DNA from: a virus
Strand: one strand, 5' to 3'
DNA length: 42,912 nucleotides
Virus record (IMG/VR): IMGVR_UViG_3300042937_000482
Span: 1 to 42,912 of that record
Below are positions 1-7,972 of this stretch, one piece after another. Position 1 is the first letter of the stretch, and each line of letters opens with the position of its first letter. A model generated the notes under the pieces. It ran no database searches, was not told where the DNA came from, and worked only from the letters and a program-made list of their open reading frames with translations. A program made the position numbers and the translations under genes.

Positions 1-1036
1 TTTGGCTACGAGAGGATTGGTATTGGTTGTTAAAAGTCCCATCGGAAACAAGAAATACAAAATGATTGCCTATAACATTGCTAGATGAGTCAGCTTCGTA
101 AACTAAACTCCCCTCACTCGCATTCCAGAAACTACTAAAATCCGTCCCAGTAATTTGACAAACATCCGCTGATCTTGTCACCGCTGCTGTGGTGGTTGGG
201 ATGTAGCTAGTTGCGAATGAGCCAAGTTCTAGTTGCTGGCCCCAAAGGTAGACAGATTCCGTTCCAGCAGCAGTAAATGTTGCCCCACGCCCTGCTGTCG
301 CTGAGCCAATTAGGCTAATGTATCCGGCAGATGTCGTTCCCGCTGCTGTGTATGTAATTATGCACCTATACCATCCGTTACCAACATTAACTATTGATGA
401 TGTGGCAGACCCACCTGCACCAAGCGTACCCACTACTCCGCTGCTAATATTGAAATTGGCGAAACCATTTGCCACACCATTTAGCACAATTTGCACAAAA
501 TCGTGTGTATTCTTTTTTACATAAATAGAAAATGTGTAAACAGAACTGGTGACGGTTGTAACTGCTTGGTAGGCATATGGGTTTACCGTACCAGCAGAAG
601 CCGCTAGACTTTCAGCTGTTGTGTTTCCATCTGGACTAGCTGCCTGATTTGTTGAAATTGTTCCTTGGTTGATTGAATAAGCAGCATTATTAAACTGCTC
701 ACTATACAGATTTAAATTCGTCCGCTGCTCCTCCACTAACAGCCCCTTACTCACCCAGCTAGATCCGTTGTAGACATGGTTGAATCGTGGAGCGTTTATC
801 GCTGCTGAGGACAGCACACCGGAAGAAGTAAAATATGTGCCAGTCGATGCACGGCTAAAACTTGGCGTAGGACCATAGGCCGCTGGCAAAGACCTATCTG
901 TAGCCCAATCTAGATCTAAGGCTGGCAAAGGATCTTGAATAGACCTAGCCCTTTTAGCGCCCGTCAAACCAGCAGAAATACCCACGCCAATCATGCTGTG
1001 CCCTCTGTTGGTTCCGATGCTAAGTAGGTCCAGCAT
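1..1036 (-). CDS. LamG/CBM-like phage receptor-binding tail protein (3' end cut by window)
   Basis: The reading frame opens at ATG 1036 and stays open to the left edge (345 codons visible), so the C-terminus is missing. The N-terminal part has the phage-tail lectin signature: a FSRASTGTYF segment, then APRFNHVYNG and a GLLVEEQRTN segment. A Ser/Thr/Gly-rich beta domain follows, and then a YLWGQQLELG...TSYIPTT strand typical of concanavalin-like tail proteins. It is a homolog of the complete 426-aa protein at 32814-34094: the first ~100 and the visible last ~70 residues are almost identical, while the middle domain (nucleotides about 216-714) is different. Likely role: surface carbohydrate recognition at the tail tip. 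Function is inferred from the fold signature and from its place after the tail genes. Confidence 0.8.
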   Translation of the reverse strand, partial: MLDLLSIGTNRGHSMIGVGISAGLTGAKRARSIQDPLPALDLDWATDRSLPAAYGPTPSFSRASTGTYFTSSGVLSSAAINAPRFNHVYNGSSWVSKGLLVEEQRTNLNLYSEQFNNAAYSINQGTISTNQAASPDGNTTAESLAASAGTVNPYAYQAVTTVTSSVYTFSIYVKKNTHDFVQIVLNGVANGFANFNISSGVVGTLGAGGSATSSIVNVGNGWYRCIITYTAAGTTSAGYISLIGSATAGRGATFTAAGTESVYLWGQQLELGSFATSYIPTTTAAVTRSADVCQITGTDFSSFWNASEGSLVYEADSSSNVIGNHFVFLVSDGTFNNQYQSSRSQ

Positions 1037-1037
1037 G

Positions 1038-1301
1038 TTAGTACCAATTGACTAGGTTGGTGGCAGTTGTGCCGGTTGCCTTCACTCGGCTAACACGGAT
1101 CGGCAACACCTCACCGTTGTAAACCGTGTAGGTCACATCTGATCCGCCACCCGCTGGAGTGACTACCAGAGTGCCGCCTACGCCTACCCGGATGGCCCGT
1201 GAATTGAAAGCTAGATCCGTGCTGTCCGATGGCGTAATGGCCACCTGATTATCCGCCGGGCTCGTCAAGCCTTCTACAAAACTGCTGTGCTGATCAGCCA
1301 T
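1038..1301 (-). CDS. Small phage tail/adhesin-associated protein (87 aa)
   Basis: An 87-aa protein lying one base before the LamG-like gene and one base after the 139-aa gene upstream, so the three are one translational unit. It has a beta-rich sequence with GVGGTLVVTPAGGGSD and a Y-x-V-Y-NG strand, suggesting a small trimeric or decoration-type beta domain. A copy differing at about one residue lies at 34096-34359. No enzymatic motif. This gene type commonly sits beside tail-fibre genes in phages, but I cannot name a characterised function. Confidence 0.8.
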   Translation of the reverse strand: MADQHSSFVEGLTSPADNQVAITPSDSTDLAFNSRAIRVGVGGTLVVTPAGGGSDVTYTVYNGEVLPIRVSRVKATGTTATNLVNWY

Positions 1302-1302
1302 C

Positions 1303-1722
1303 TTAGTACTCCTCCACTACTGCGATTACATCCGTTTGCTTTGCTGCCGTCATCGTTGCCAAGCATCCAACCTTTAGGATGTGGCCATTTTTCAAAGGCA
1401 AAATGCTCCTGCTATTTAGATCCCTTGGCAGCCCTGGCAGCAGGCTAGACCCCAGAATATCCACGCTAGCCACCGCGCCATCTGTGCCACTGGCCAATGC
1501 CACCCGCACTGTGCCAAGCAGGAAATCCGTTGTGCCGTCATTGATGGCAACCTTCAGGTTTACAGCCGCTGTGTCAGTGGTGGTAACTGTGATGCTTTTA
1601 ACCACAGCATCATCTGTGCTGGCTGTGTACAGGGTCACATAGCTGGTGGTGTCTGTGCTGGTTAGGCGCTTGCCTAGCACATTGATTTCTTGGGTGAAAT
1701 TCAGGTTGGTACTCTTAGCCAT
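1303..1722 (-). CDS. Distal tail / adhesin module protein (139 aa)
   Basis: 139-aa beta-rich protein, with ATG preceded by AGGAGGAAGA. Repeating Thr/Val-rich strands (SITVTTTDT, LKVAINDGT) and a KNGHILKVG strand resemble small phage head- or tail-decoration proteins. Its close homolog at 34361-34780 starts with GTG instead and follows an HNH gene rather than a tail gene, so this gene marks the 5' boundary of the duplicated module. The exact role is unknown. Confidence 0.8.
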   Translation of the reverse strand: MAKSTNLNFTQEINVLGKRLTSTDTTSYVTLYTASTDDAVVKSITVTTTDTAAVNLKVAINDGTTDFLLGTVRVALASGTDGAVASVDILGSSLLPGLPRDLNSRSILPLKNGHILKVGCLATMTAAKQTDVIAVVEEY

Positions 1723-1730
1723 TCTTCCTC

Positions 1731-2150
1731 CTAATTTTGAACTTTAATCGGATCATTCATCGTGACTGCAAAAGTCCCCGCGCTGCTGCTGATGTCCGCG
1801 CCAAAATCGATGTAGCAGACCAGTTCGTCCGCGCTCGATGCGCCGCCTCGGCTCCTATAGATCACTGCGCCGCGTGCGGTGATTGTGCTGCTGGTCCAAC
1901 TGGTGATGCTGAAGGTGATCTCCACATCGTTATTGGTGTTGTCCACCGCTGCGACTGTGCAGGTTGCCGCGTTGCCATCGGCGGTGTAGCCTGTTCCCGA
2001 AACCTCGTTTGTGATGTCGTTGCGCTTGTCGTGCGCTTTATCTGCGGTGTAACTACTGGTAACCAGCAGGCATTTAAATGTGTTGGAGGCGCAGTTAATT
2101 GAACCCGTGAACGAGTCGTAATAAAACGAGTTGTACACGAGACTCGCCAT
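1731..2150 (-). CDS. Conserved phage structural protein, tail-fibre region (139 aa)
   Basis: ATG overlaps the stop of the holin-like gene (TAATG). The sequence has the pattern FKCLLVTSSYTAD, EVSGTGYTADG, WTSSTITARGAVIYRS and YIDFGADISSS. This matches a widespread uncharacterised phage protein found near tail-fibre genes; I recall the family pattern but not a tested function. It has no counterpart in the second copy of the distal-tail module, so the duplication stops before it. Probably a virion or fibre-associated beta protein. Confidence 0.75.
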   Translation of the reverse strand: MASLVYNSFYYDSFTGSINCASNTFKCLLVTSSYTADKAHDKRNDITNEVSGTGYTADGNAATCTVAAVDNTNNDVEITFSITSWTSSTITARGAVIYRSRGGASSADELVCYIDFGADISSSAGTFAVTMNDPIKVQN

Positions 2151-2410
2151 TATTCTTTATCCTGTTTTTTAAACTGACCACCTTGAATCATGTCGGTGAT
2201 GCGCTCAATCTCGGTGCCAAGTTGCTGCTGTGTTTTAGCCAGGACAGCAAGCGTGCTTTCCAGTGAATGCAGGAATGCAAAATGCCGATCACGCAGTGGA
2301 ACAATTAGTTCGCGTGCAATCCAAGAACAGCACTGCCAAAACGCATAACCGGCGACACAGAGTCCCATGGTTGGCAAACCAAACTCCCTGATGAATTGAA
2401 TGGCATCCAT
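2150..2410 (-). CDS. Putative holin-like membrane protein (86 aa)
   Basis: 86 aa with one hydrophobic segment at about residues 10-30 (FGLPTMGLCVAGYAFWQCC). A long amphipathic helix follows (LHSLESTLAVLAKTQQQLGTEIERI), with a charged C-terminus (FKKQDKE). The ATG has GAGGACCGCC upstream. It lies 8 bp after the papain-like peptidase gene, so the pair could form a lysis cassette. Small one-TM coiled-coil proteins beside a lytic enzyme are often annotated as holins; here the call rests on topology and position only. It could instead be a membrane-anchored tail chaperone. Confidence 0.5.
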   Translation of the reverse strand: MDAIQFIREFGLPTMGLCVAGYAFWQCCSWIARELIVPLRDRHFAFLHSLESTLAVLAKTQQQLGTEIERITDMIQGGQFKKQDKE

Positions 2411-2418
2411 GGCGGTCC

Positions 2419-3318
2419 TCAGATCAGCCAGTTGATGGAACGAGCCGGAAACCCGGTGAACCTTGAGAATGCAAAGCTATCGCGTTGTTTCAGCATTCCA
2501 TCAGCTACCTCGGCATCCACCCACCAACCGGATGCTGGCGCGTCTGGGTGTGATTTAGGACCGGTCGTGCTGCTAAATCCGTAACTGTTCACGATGAACA
2601 AACCCGGTCGCTTGCCGGTCTTCCTGTAGCCTATAAACGACATCGAGTGGTTCCACCGACCACTCGGTGCCGCATAGCCTTCGGAGTCGCGCTTTAGGCT
2701 GAATCCTCGATTGCTGGCGACCTGTATCCCATAGCCTTGGCCAAGTGCTGAAACCGCATCGCTAAACGATGTGATCAGTGTGCAGTTGCCGATTGGATGG
2801 CGCTTGGCTATGTCCTCGATCTCAGTCGGTACGCCTTTTCGGCCCCAGTCACGGCAACGCGCCTGGTCGTATTTGGTCAGATCGTATGCGCCATATATTC
2901 CCTGCGCTATTACTCCCCAGCGCCGCACCCACTCTGCCGCCCAAGCGCCGATGGAACCATCACCGGAAATCTTTCCACCGCCGATCTCAACGCGGGAGCC
3001 GCCATAAATTGCTTCCATGCACGGAATGCGTGTTTCCTCTGCATCACCTGCGATTATTTCACCAGCCTGCGTGAGCATTAGCGCGTGGCTGGTTCCGAAT
3101 GAAACGCAGGAGCCGACAGAACCTTGAGACAGTTCAGGCCATGCCGTGCCGCTGGCCTTTTGCCATGCCTGCCATCCCAACACCTCGTCGGGTAGGCTGG
3201 CCTCGTCCACTGCGCTGGCTGGCGTGTCTCCCCATGTTGGCATAGGTAGGCCGGAGACCACCGCGTCGACCGCTGCGGGATCCTCGATCCAACCAAAATT
3301 CTGATCGACCTGAGCCAT
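2419..3318 (-). CDS. Papain-like (C1) cysteine peptidase
   Basis: 299 aa. The catalytic triad of clan CA is visible: Q65 and C71 in QGSVGSCVSF (compare papain QGxCGSCW), H224 in RWNHSMSF and N244 in NSYGF (compare NSWG). The region before Q65 is Pro/Ala/Asp-rich and has no signal peptide. It sits after the tail-tip genes and next to a holin-like gene. Either lysis by proteolysis of a protein envelope layer, or a virion-borne peptidase for host entry, would fit. No lysozyme, amidase or transglycosylase is recognisable anywhere in the window, which makes this the best endolysin candidate. Enzyme class is well supported; the biological role is inference. Confidence 0.8.
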   Translation of the reverse strand: MAQVDQNFGWIEDPAAVDAVVSGLPMPTWGDTPASAVDEASLPDEVLGWQAWQKASGTAWPELSQGSVGSCVSFGTSHALMLTQAGEIIAGDAEETRIPCMEAIYGGSRVEIGGGKISGDGSIGAWAAEWVRRWGVIAQGIYGAYDLTKYDQARCRDWGRKGVPTEIEDIAKRHPIGNCTLITSFSDAVSALGQGYGIQVASNRGFSLKRDSEGYAAPSGRWNHSMSFIGYRKTGKRPGLFIVNSYGFSSTTGPKSHPDAPASGWWVDAEVADGMLKQRDSFAFSRFTGFPARSINWLI

Positions 3319-3322
3319 GTTT

Positions 3323-3994
3323 TCACCGTGCCAAGGTATTAAGGATTAGGCTGATCCGGCGGCACTGCGCGGCACATCTTGCGCCGAGTCCCCCCGCCAG
3401 GTTGGCCGCCGGATCAGTTCCCAGTGCGCTGGACAGTTCGTCCGCAATGCGCTGCCTGACCGTGATCAGCTTGTTGCCGATGCCGGCTTGCTGGCTAAGT
3501 AGCCTTAGCGCGCCAGTCCATGCGCCAAGCGTTGCGTGCTGACCGGCCATTACCTCGCCTTGGCGGTAGAGTTCGGCCAGTGTCTTCAGGCTGTTCTGTT
3601 GGTCTGATTCCTGCAAACCGCCAACGATGCTGGCCAGTGCTTGGTACAGCGGATCCTTGCTGATGTCGTCCGGTGTTGGAACTGGTGGCACTGGTGGCAC
3701 AGGTGCAGGCAGATCACCAGCGATGATATCGGTGGTGGCGTATTCCGGCACATCTCCCGCAGCGGTGACAAATGTCAACCGGTATTTTCCTGGTGTGTAG
3801 CAGATCACCCGGAATGATAGTTTGCCGTTGGCGGCGACCTCTTGGAATGCGTCACAGTCGCCGGCTGGTGGGATCAGGATGGTGTTTTTGCCGGTCGAAA
3901 CAACTTCGACTCGCGCCAATCGGTTGCACGGCGTGCGCACCTCCGGCGGTGCCTTGATATCAGCGAACAGCAGGAAAAGTATGGCGGGTGTCAT
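3323..3994 (-). CDS. Exported or virion protein with N-terminal hydrophobic segment and Pro-rich linker
   Basis: 223 aa. It begins with a short hydrophobic stretch (ILFLLFADI) that may be a signal sequence. A small beta domain with YTPGKYRLTF and VTAAGDVPEY strands follows (Ig-like in appearance). A linker of repeated PVPP units lies around residues 97-106, followed by a helical C-terminal half. GAGGT abuts the ATG, closer than a normal ribosome binding site. Function unknown; position suggests a tail-tip or lysis accessory protein. The upstream gap carries one copy of a repeated motif (4010-4025). Confidence 0.65.
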   Translation of the reverse strand: MTPAILFLLFADIKAPPEVRTPCNRLARVEVVSTGKNTILIPPAGDCDAFQEVAANGKLSFRVICYTPGKYRLTFVTAAGDVPEYATTDIIAGDLPAPVPPVPPVPTPDDISKDPLYQALASIVGGLQESDQQNSLKTLAELYRQGEVMAGQHATLGAWTGALRLLSQQAGIGNKLITVRQRIADELSSALGTDPAANLAGGLGARCAAQCRRISLILNTLAR

Positions 3995-4009
3995 ACCTCA
4001 AATTTAAAT

Positions 4010-4025
4010 AACCCGACGAACTCAG
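4010..4025 (-). promoter_or_regulatory. Recurrent boundary motif CTGAGTTCGT, copy 1
   Basis: On the minus strand CTGAGTTCGT is followed by cgGGTT. The TGA inside the motif is the stop codon of the 103-aa gene. Two further copies lie at 13309-13324 and 15343-15358, both also built on a TGA stop. Here the motif ends 16 bp before the next ATG, as it does before the portal gene. Too close to the start for a normal promoter; it may be a recombination boundary sequence or an RNA element. Confidence 0.5.
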
Positions 4026-4333
4026 ACACCTTTAGCCATCCAGTCTGGACAGGTCGAACAGATGGCCTCGCCGGATTTAGCCTGGCCAATCTTTCGGCAT
4101 TGGCCATGGATAGCGCAGGAGCGCAGTACAGCCACGCCGCACCCGCAGGTTGCTGGATCCTCGATGGCTTCGCCCAGGTGAACGCATGGCGTGGTTGTTC
4201 GGGTGATCCATTGCTTGCGGAATGCTGGATTAATGCCGGTGCCGCCCCAGAGGCGGTTGTATTCCGGGTTGGTTAGGTAGAGGTAGCACACCCGGCATTC
4301 GCAGGTGGTCGGTTCAAGTGGACATGGTTTCAT
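4022..4333 (-). CDS. Cys-rich small protein, probable zinc-binding (103 aa)
   Basis: 103 aa with 11 cysteines: CECRVC near the N-terminus, a central C-x-H-L-G, then CGCG, SCAIHGQC and ICSTCPDW. The C-x-H-L-G ... C-x-x-H-x-x-C ... C-x-x-C arrangement resembles small zinc-binding proteins seen in some phages and bacteria whose function is not established. It overlaps the upstream gene by ATGA, so it is translationally coupled to the Cys-rich tail protein. Possible roles are metal-dependent assembly of its neighbour or a zinc-bound tail-tip module. Confidence 0.65.
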   Translation of the reverse strand: MKPCPLEPTTCECRVCYLYLTNPEYNRLWGGTGINPAFRKQWITRTTTPCVHLGEAIEDPATCGCGVAVLRSCAIHGQCRKIGQAKSGEAICSTCPDWMAKGV

Positions 4334-5085
4334 AGGGTGAAGGTAATGTCGAATGAACCTTTACGAAGGTAACCCTGATAAATTTGTCCGCCTGTGTAAG
4401 TGATGGAAAAAGGGCTGCAACTGTACGTCAATAGGGTCATTGGCACCCTAAAAAGAAACGGATTTTGGTCCCAAAATTTTAATTGAGAAAAATTATCTGG
4501 ACTAAATAATGTCGAGCAATCGCACGCAATGCAATAAAAGGTTAGGCCGTTAGGTACATAAATATTACTGTAAATATAACATAAGTCATCATATGGCGGT
4601 GCAGTTGCAGTTCTTATTTTAAATCGCGTTGTTGGAGGCGATACTAATGGGCAAGAAGTCGCCGGCGTTACCACAAATAGACTTTCAGTTCTCAACGAAT
4701 TATTTGCGATCACATCAATACTGGCAGATGAAGGCAGACATAGATCAGCCAGACTGTAACCACCATAACCAGACATGGAGAAAGTGGCGACTAATTGTAC
4801 GGGAACAGTGTTATCTACGGCACCTGGACAGAAGCCACCAGCGGAAAACCACTTTTTAAGATAAGTAACAGGAGGCACACAGCATGATGAACAGGAAAGC
4901 GTTTTGGTAGTTGTACCACCAGTTTCGCCGCTTGCGCCGCCGCTTGGTGTTATTGCGAAAGATTTAGTGGACTCTGGATAAAAGTTAATCCCAGTAGAAC
5001 CAGCGGTAGCCGTTCCGCTCGGCTGAGACACCGTCGCCGTTGTCGGCGAAAACGGTTCAGCAATTGCCGTTGCGGATGCTGCCAT
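4330..5085 (-). CDS. Cys-rich, Ser/Thr-rich putative tail-surface protein (251 aa)
   Basis: 251 aa with 11 cysteines. It starts with a low-complexity Ser/Thr/Gly/Ala region (residues 1-60), followed by LSCSSCC, and later a CIACDC cluster and scattered Cys in a beta-rich body. The DNA is visibly more A+T-rich than its neighbours, especially at 4380-4860, hinting at separate ancestry or strong diversification. It is coupled by TAATG to the upstream gene and by ATGA to the Cys-rich 103-aa gene. No homology is recognised; position points to a tail-tip or adhesion protein. Confidence 0.6.
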   Translation of the reverse strand: MAASATAIAEPFSPTTATVSQPSGTATAGSTGINFYPESTKSFAITPSGGASGETGGTTTKTLSCSSCCVPPVTYLKKWFSAGGFCPGAVDNTVPVQLVATFSMSGYGGYSLADLCLPSSASIDVIANNSLRTESLFVVTPATSCPLVSPPTTRFKIRTATAPPYDDLCYIYSNIYVPNGLTFYCIACDCSTLFSPDNFSQLKFWDQNPFLFRVPMTLLTYSCSPFSITYTGGQIYQGYLRKGSFDITFTL

Positions 5086-5555
5086 TAGGTAGACCTACCG
5101 CCGGGAATGTGTAGCGTTTTCTTAGTGACCGTCAGCACTCCAGAAACACAGGTGATGTCGGTCACCACCTGAATTGACAGGATCGGTCCGGAACTTGTGA
5201 CGTAAACATCTTTGGTGGTCGTCCCACTGATCAGCTTCGTGTACATGTATTTGCCGATGTATTTGCCGTTAGGCAATGTTTTAGCATCAGGTTCACGAAT
5301 GATGATTTCGGTGTAGTCCGTGCGCCATTCGTTGTTGTTGTTATCCCACCAGACGATCTTGCCTGTGTGATCACCTGCCGGCGTGGTTGTTCCTGTCACC
5401 TGGACAAAGTCGATGCCGTCACCCGGTTGGCTAATATAGCTGTCTTCGGTTGCGCCAAATCTAGGTGCCAGTCTGCCGCCCTCGAATGCGCGCAGCATGG
5501 TGGCCAGCCGTTCGGCTGATTCGCTGGATAGGGAAAACCCGACTTCCGGTGGCAT
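5085..5555 (-). CDS. Putative tail-tip protein (156 aa)
   Basis: 156-aa beta-rich protein coupled by TAATG on both sides. Features include FEGGRLAPRFGATEDS, a VWWDNNNNEWR loop and a C-terminal VSGVLTVTKKTLHI strand. The VSGVLTV... ending is common in small phage tail-associated proteins. No enzymatic motif; function unknown beyond membership in the tail operon. Confidence 0.65.
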   Translation of the reverse strand: MPPEVGFSLSSESAERLATMLRAFEGGRLAPRFGATEDSYISQPGDGIDFVQVTGTTTPAGDHTGKIVWWDNNNNEWRTDYTEIIIREPDAKTLPNGKYIGKYMYTKLISGTTTKDVYVTSSGPILSIQVVTDITCVSGVLTVTKKTLHIPGGRST

Positions 5556-6535
5556 TAGAGCGGACTCGGAAAGGTTGTTGATGCGACCACATCAAAAGAC
5601 AATTGCGCAGCATTATCGGTCCAGACTCCAGCCGCTTCGGTGTTTTCAGCTACAAATCCTTGAGCATCCAAGCCGACAGGCTGGGTGATGTATTTGCCAT
5701 TCTTTTTGATCGGACCTTTGACGGTGGTTTGGTTGCCGGCAGCGTCCCTGGCATATTGTTTGGCTTCGAGTCCGACCGACCGCAAATCCCAAGTCCAACT
5801 GTAACGCACTTCAAAATTGATTGACCATCGCCAGTAGCTCAAACCTTCCTCGTAAACCAGATTCGCTGAAATCCCACGCAGTCTCGCCCGCTTGGCGGCT
5901 ATTATCCAACTGCCTATTGTCAGTGTGTTGGTGTTAATTTTACCTAGAGCGGAAACCCAGCCGTCACCCGGCGCACTGGTGCTGTTCAGGCCAATGGTGA
6001 TGGCGATGGCTGGGATGTCAATCATGTAGGGTGGCGAAATAGGATCGCCAGCCGTGTTCACGATTGGTTCGTCTGTGACCACATCTTTTTCAACCACACG
6101 CTGGCCGACATTGATGGTCTGAAAGGTGTAGTCTCTCGGCCTCGAAAGCGGATTGGAAACCCTGCTGGCTGGTGGTTGACCTTTTTGCTGGGTGTCGATT
6201 TGCGGATTGCCGGTGGCCATCATTCCGCCACCACCACCGCCACCACCACCACCACCACCGACCCAAGCATCCATGGCGTAGGCATATTGCGCGGTTACGA
6301 TCCAAGCCAGCGGATTGTCGCTGTCCTGCACCGGACTTAGTGAAACGCAAAATGCCTTGGCATCTTCTGGATAAACGCTAAATATTAAAGGCAAACTGGG
6401 ATGGCTACCGGCGTAAAATGGACCAGCCGTCGCATCGTCGGTGATGATGCGGAATTGCCGTGTGTACTGGCGTTGAAAACTGGAATTGACCGAGCCGGAT
6501 TTGCCAGCCAATTCTTTAAAGCTGACATATGCCAT
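5555..6535 (-). CDS. Tail protein with poly-glycine hinge (326 aa)
   Basis: 326 aa directly after the tape measure gene (TAA then ATG). Residues 93-104 are twelve consecutive glycines, encoded by a GGT/GGC repeat (about 6225-6260). They separate an N-terminal globular part from a long beta-rich C-terminal part (YWRWSINFEVRYSW, with a following RDAAGNQTTVKGPIKKNGKY segment). By position it would be a distal-tail or baseplate-hub type protein of a siphovirus. No sequence motif confirms this, so the specific role is left open. Confidence 0.65.
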   Translation of the reverse strand: MAYVSFKELAGKSGSVNSSFQRQYTRQFRIITDDATAGPFYAGSHPSLPLIFSVYPEDAKAFCVSLSPVQDSDNPLAWIVTAQYAYAMDAWVGGGGGGGGGGGGMMATGNPQIDTQQKGQPPASRVSNPLSRPRDYTFQTINVGQRVVEKDVVTDEPIVNTAGDPISPPYMIDIPAIAITIGLNSTSAPGDGWVSALGKINTNTLTIGSWIIAAKRARLRGISANLVYEEGLSYWRWSINFEVRYSWTWDLRSVGLEAKQYARDAAGNQTTVKGPIKKNGKYITQPVGLDAQGFVAENTEAAGVWTDNAAQLSFDVVASTTFPSPL

Positions 6536-7642
6536 TTACAATCCCTTTCCGAATTCAAGCAGGCCAGGGAGAAATCTAGTAGCGCTAGCCTCGATCCCTC
6601 GTGCCACTTCACCCAAAATGAAAACCATCTTGTCGGAATTTTCGGCGATCTTTTCTTGCGGGTTGTTTTGTTGCGTGCTGAACCGGTCACGCATCCGACT
6701 TTCCCACTCAGCGACCGAACCGCGTTCAAGTGCTTGCGCAAATATATTTTCTGGTGCCGCTTGGTCTTTGCCCATGCCTAGGCGCGGCGCCCGCTCAGCA
6801 CCTTTGGCCGCCTCTAGATTGCCTTGAAGATTGCCAAGACTTGCCGCAAAGTTTTCCAATCCAGCCTGGAAGTTTGCCAGTCCGCCGCCTTCGTTGGCGT
6901 TAAATTGCTGAGCGTTGCCGCGCATAGCCTCGTTAAATTCTTTGCGGTTTCGCAATCCGAGATCCAATAGAACCTCGTTCCATGCCTGATTAAGAGCGCC
7001 CGGGTTGGTTATTTTTCGTAGCTCATCGATGCCTTTGGCAATGCCTTCGACGAAATACTTAACGCCACCTGTAAGCGCTTTAGCAATGTCTATGGTGTAA
7101 TCCCGAACCACTTTAAAAACATTTTGCAGGAATTCAAAGTTGCCATCATCATCTCGAACCCAACCAAATGCCTTGGCGATTTCCTCGGCAGTGACGGCTA
7201 AACCTTCAAACACGCCACGCATGATTGCTAAGCCTTCTTTGATCACGCCTTCAAATGGTTCAGCCAGGCGGACGATTAGGTTGTCCCACGATTCCGACAA
7301 AAGCGCCATCTGGCCTGTCATGGAGCCTAGCCATTTAGGCTCACGCATTAGCGAACCTTGGTCGGCCACCTGGCTGAATTGTAGTTCTTCATTGGCCAAC
7401 AATGCGTCTCTAGCGCTACTGGCTAGATTCCGCATCATGCCAACCGCGCCTGCGCCAGCCGCCGCAAATATTCCAAACTTGAATGCTCCGAGTACCGAAC
7501 CCAATCCCGCGCCAATCTGGCTAACGGTGGACATCCGTTTGCCAAAGTCCTCGACCTTGTCAGCGATCTTGTTCAGCCCGCTTTCGGCTCGTGAGCCGTC
7601 CAGCGCGACCGATATCGCCAGATTGGAAATCGATTCAGCCAT
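6536..7642 (-). CDS. Short tail tape measure protein
   Basis: 368 aa. The N-terminus has the ISVALDGSRAESGLNKI...VEDFGKRM pattern of tape measure proteins. A hydrophobic Gly/Ala-rich segment follows at about residues 45-70 (IGAGLGSVLGAFKFGIFAAAGAGAVGMM), then helical, Gln/Asn/Ala-rich sequence. It directly follows the G/GT chaperone genes, as in lambda-like order. It is much shorter than typical siphovirus tape measures (700 or more residues), implying a short tail if it acts alone. Confidence 0.75.
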   Translation of the reverse strand: MAESISNLAISVALDGSRAESGLNKIADKVEDFGKRMSTVSQIGAGLGSVLGAFKFGIFAAAGAGAVGMMRNLASSARDALLANEELQFSQVADQGSLMREPKWLGSMTGQMALLSESWDNLIVRLAEPFEGVIKEGLAIMRGVFEGLAVTAEEIAKAFGWVRDDDGNFEFLQNVFKVVRDYTIDIAKALTGGVKYFVEGIAKGIDELRKITNPGALNQAWNEVLLDLGLRNRKEFNEAMRGNAQQFNANEGGGLANFQAGLENFAASLGNLQGNLEAAKGAERAPRLGMGKDQAAPENIFAQALERGSVAEWESRMRDRFSTQQNNPQEKIAENSDKMVFILGEVARGIEASATRFLPGLLEFGKGL

Positions 7643-7955
7643 CGGACCTTTCCACTGGTTTGGCGCCTAGCGACAATAGCGCCAGGCGCATTTCCTCGGG
7701 TGTTACCTGCCGCACTTCATCAGCAGATCTTGTCGTCCACCATGGCAGCGATATCCTGCGTGCCGTTTCTGCTGGATCCTTCAGGTGTGCTGCCATCACC
7801 GAATAAGACCAGCCGAGCGTTGCGAGTGTATCCAGCCTGTATGGTCCCCATGGTTCTTGCTGCGCAAGCGCTATCCAATCGTTTAGCTCATTTGCTCCCA
7901 GCGTGCATTCCAGTTCTGCGACTGTCCGTCCCAAGTGACCGGCCAGCGCCAGCAT
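7635..7955 (-). CDS. Tail assembly chaperone T part, expressed by -1 frameshift from G
   Basis: The open frame (106 codons from ATG 7955) carries ELNDWIALAQQEPWGPYRLD, a motif typical of the T portion of lambda-type G-T chaperones. The frame continues upstream without stop to the slippery site at 7976-7982. A -1 shift gives a 221-residue GT fusion: 108 residues of G and then 113 from this frame. The ATG has no clear ribosome binding site, supporting expression by frameshifting rather than by initiation. The gene overlaps the tape measure start by 8 bp. It acts in tail assembly by loading tube subunits on the tape measure. Confidence 0.8.
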   Translation of the reverse strand: MLALAGHLGRTVAELECTLGANELNDWIALAQQEPWGPYRLDTLATLGWSYSVMAAHLKDPAETARRISLPWWTTRSADEVRQVTPEEMRLALLSLGAKPVERSDG

Positions 7956-7972
7956 GAAGCGGCGCTGGTGAC

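Larger units (their letters stand above)
1..1722. repeat. Copy 1 of a duplicated distal-tail module
   Basis: This stretch is homologous to 33128-34780. Outer parts (about 1-215 and 715-1722) are near-identical at nucleotide level to 33128-33345 and 33773-34780. The central part (about 216-714) is not alignable by eye and is roughly 70 bp longer than its counterpart. The repeat contains two small genes and the LamG-like gene, all in the same orientation in both copies. Confidence 0.9.

Noticed and set aside
6172-6381. His-rich plus-strand frame (poly-His) at the glycine repeat
   Set aside because: It is the complement of the GGT repeat coding for poly-glycine; no start signal.
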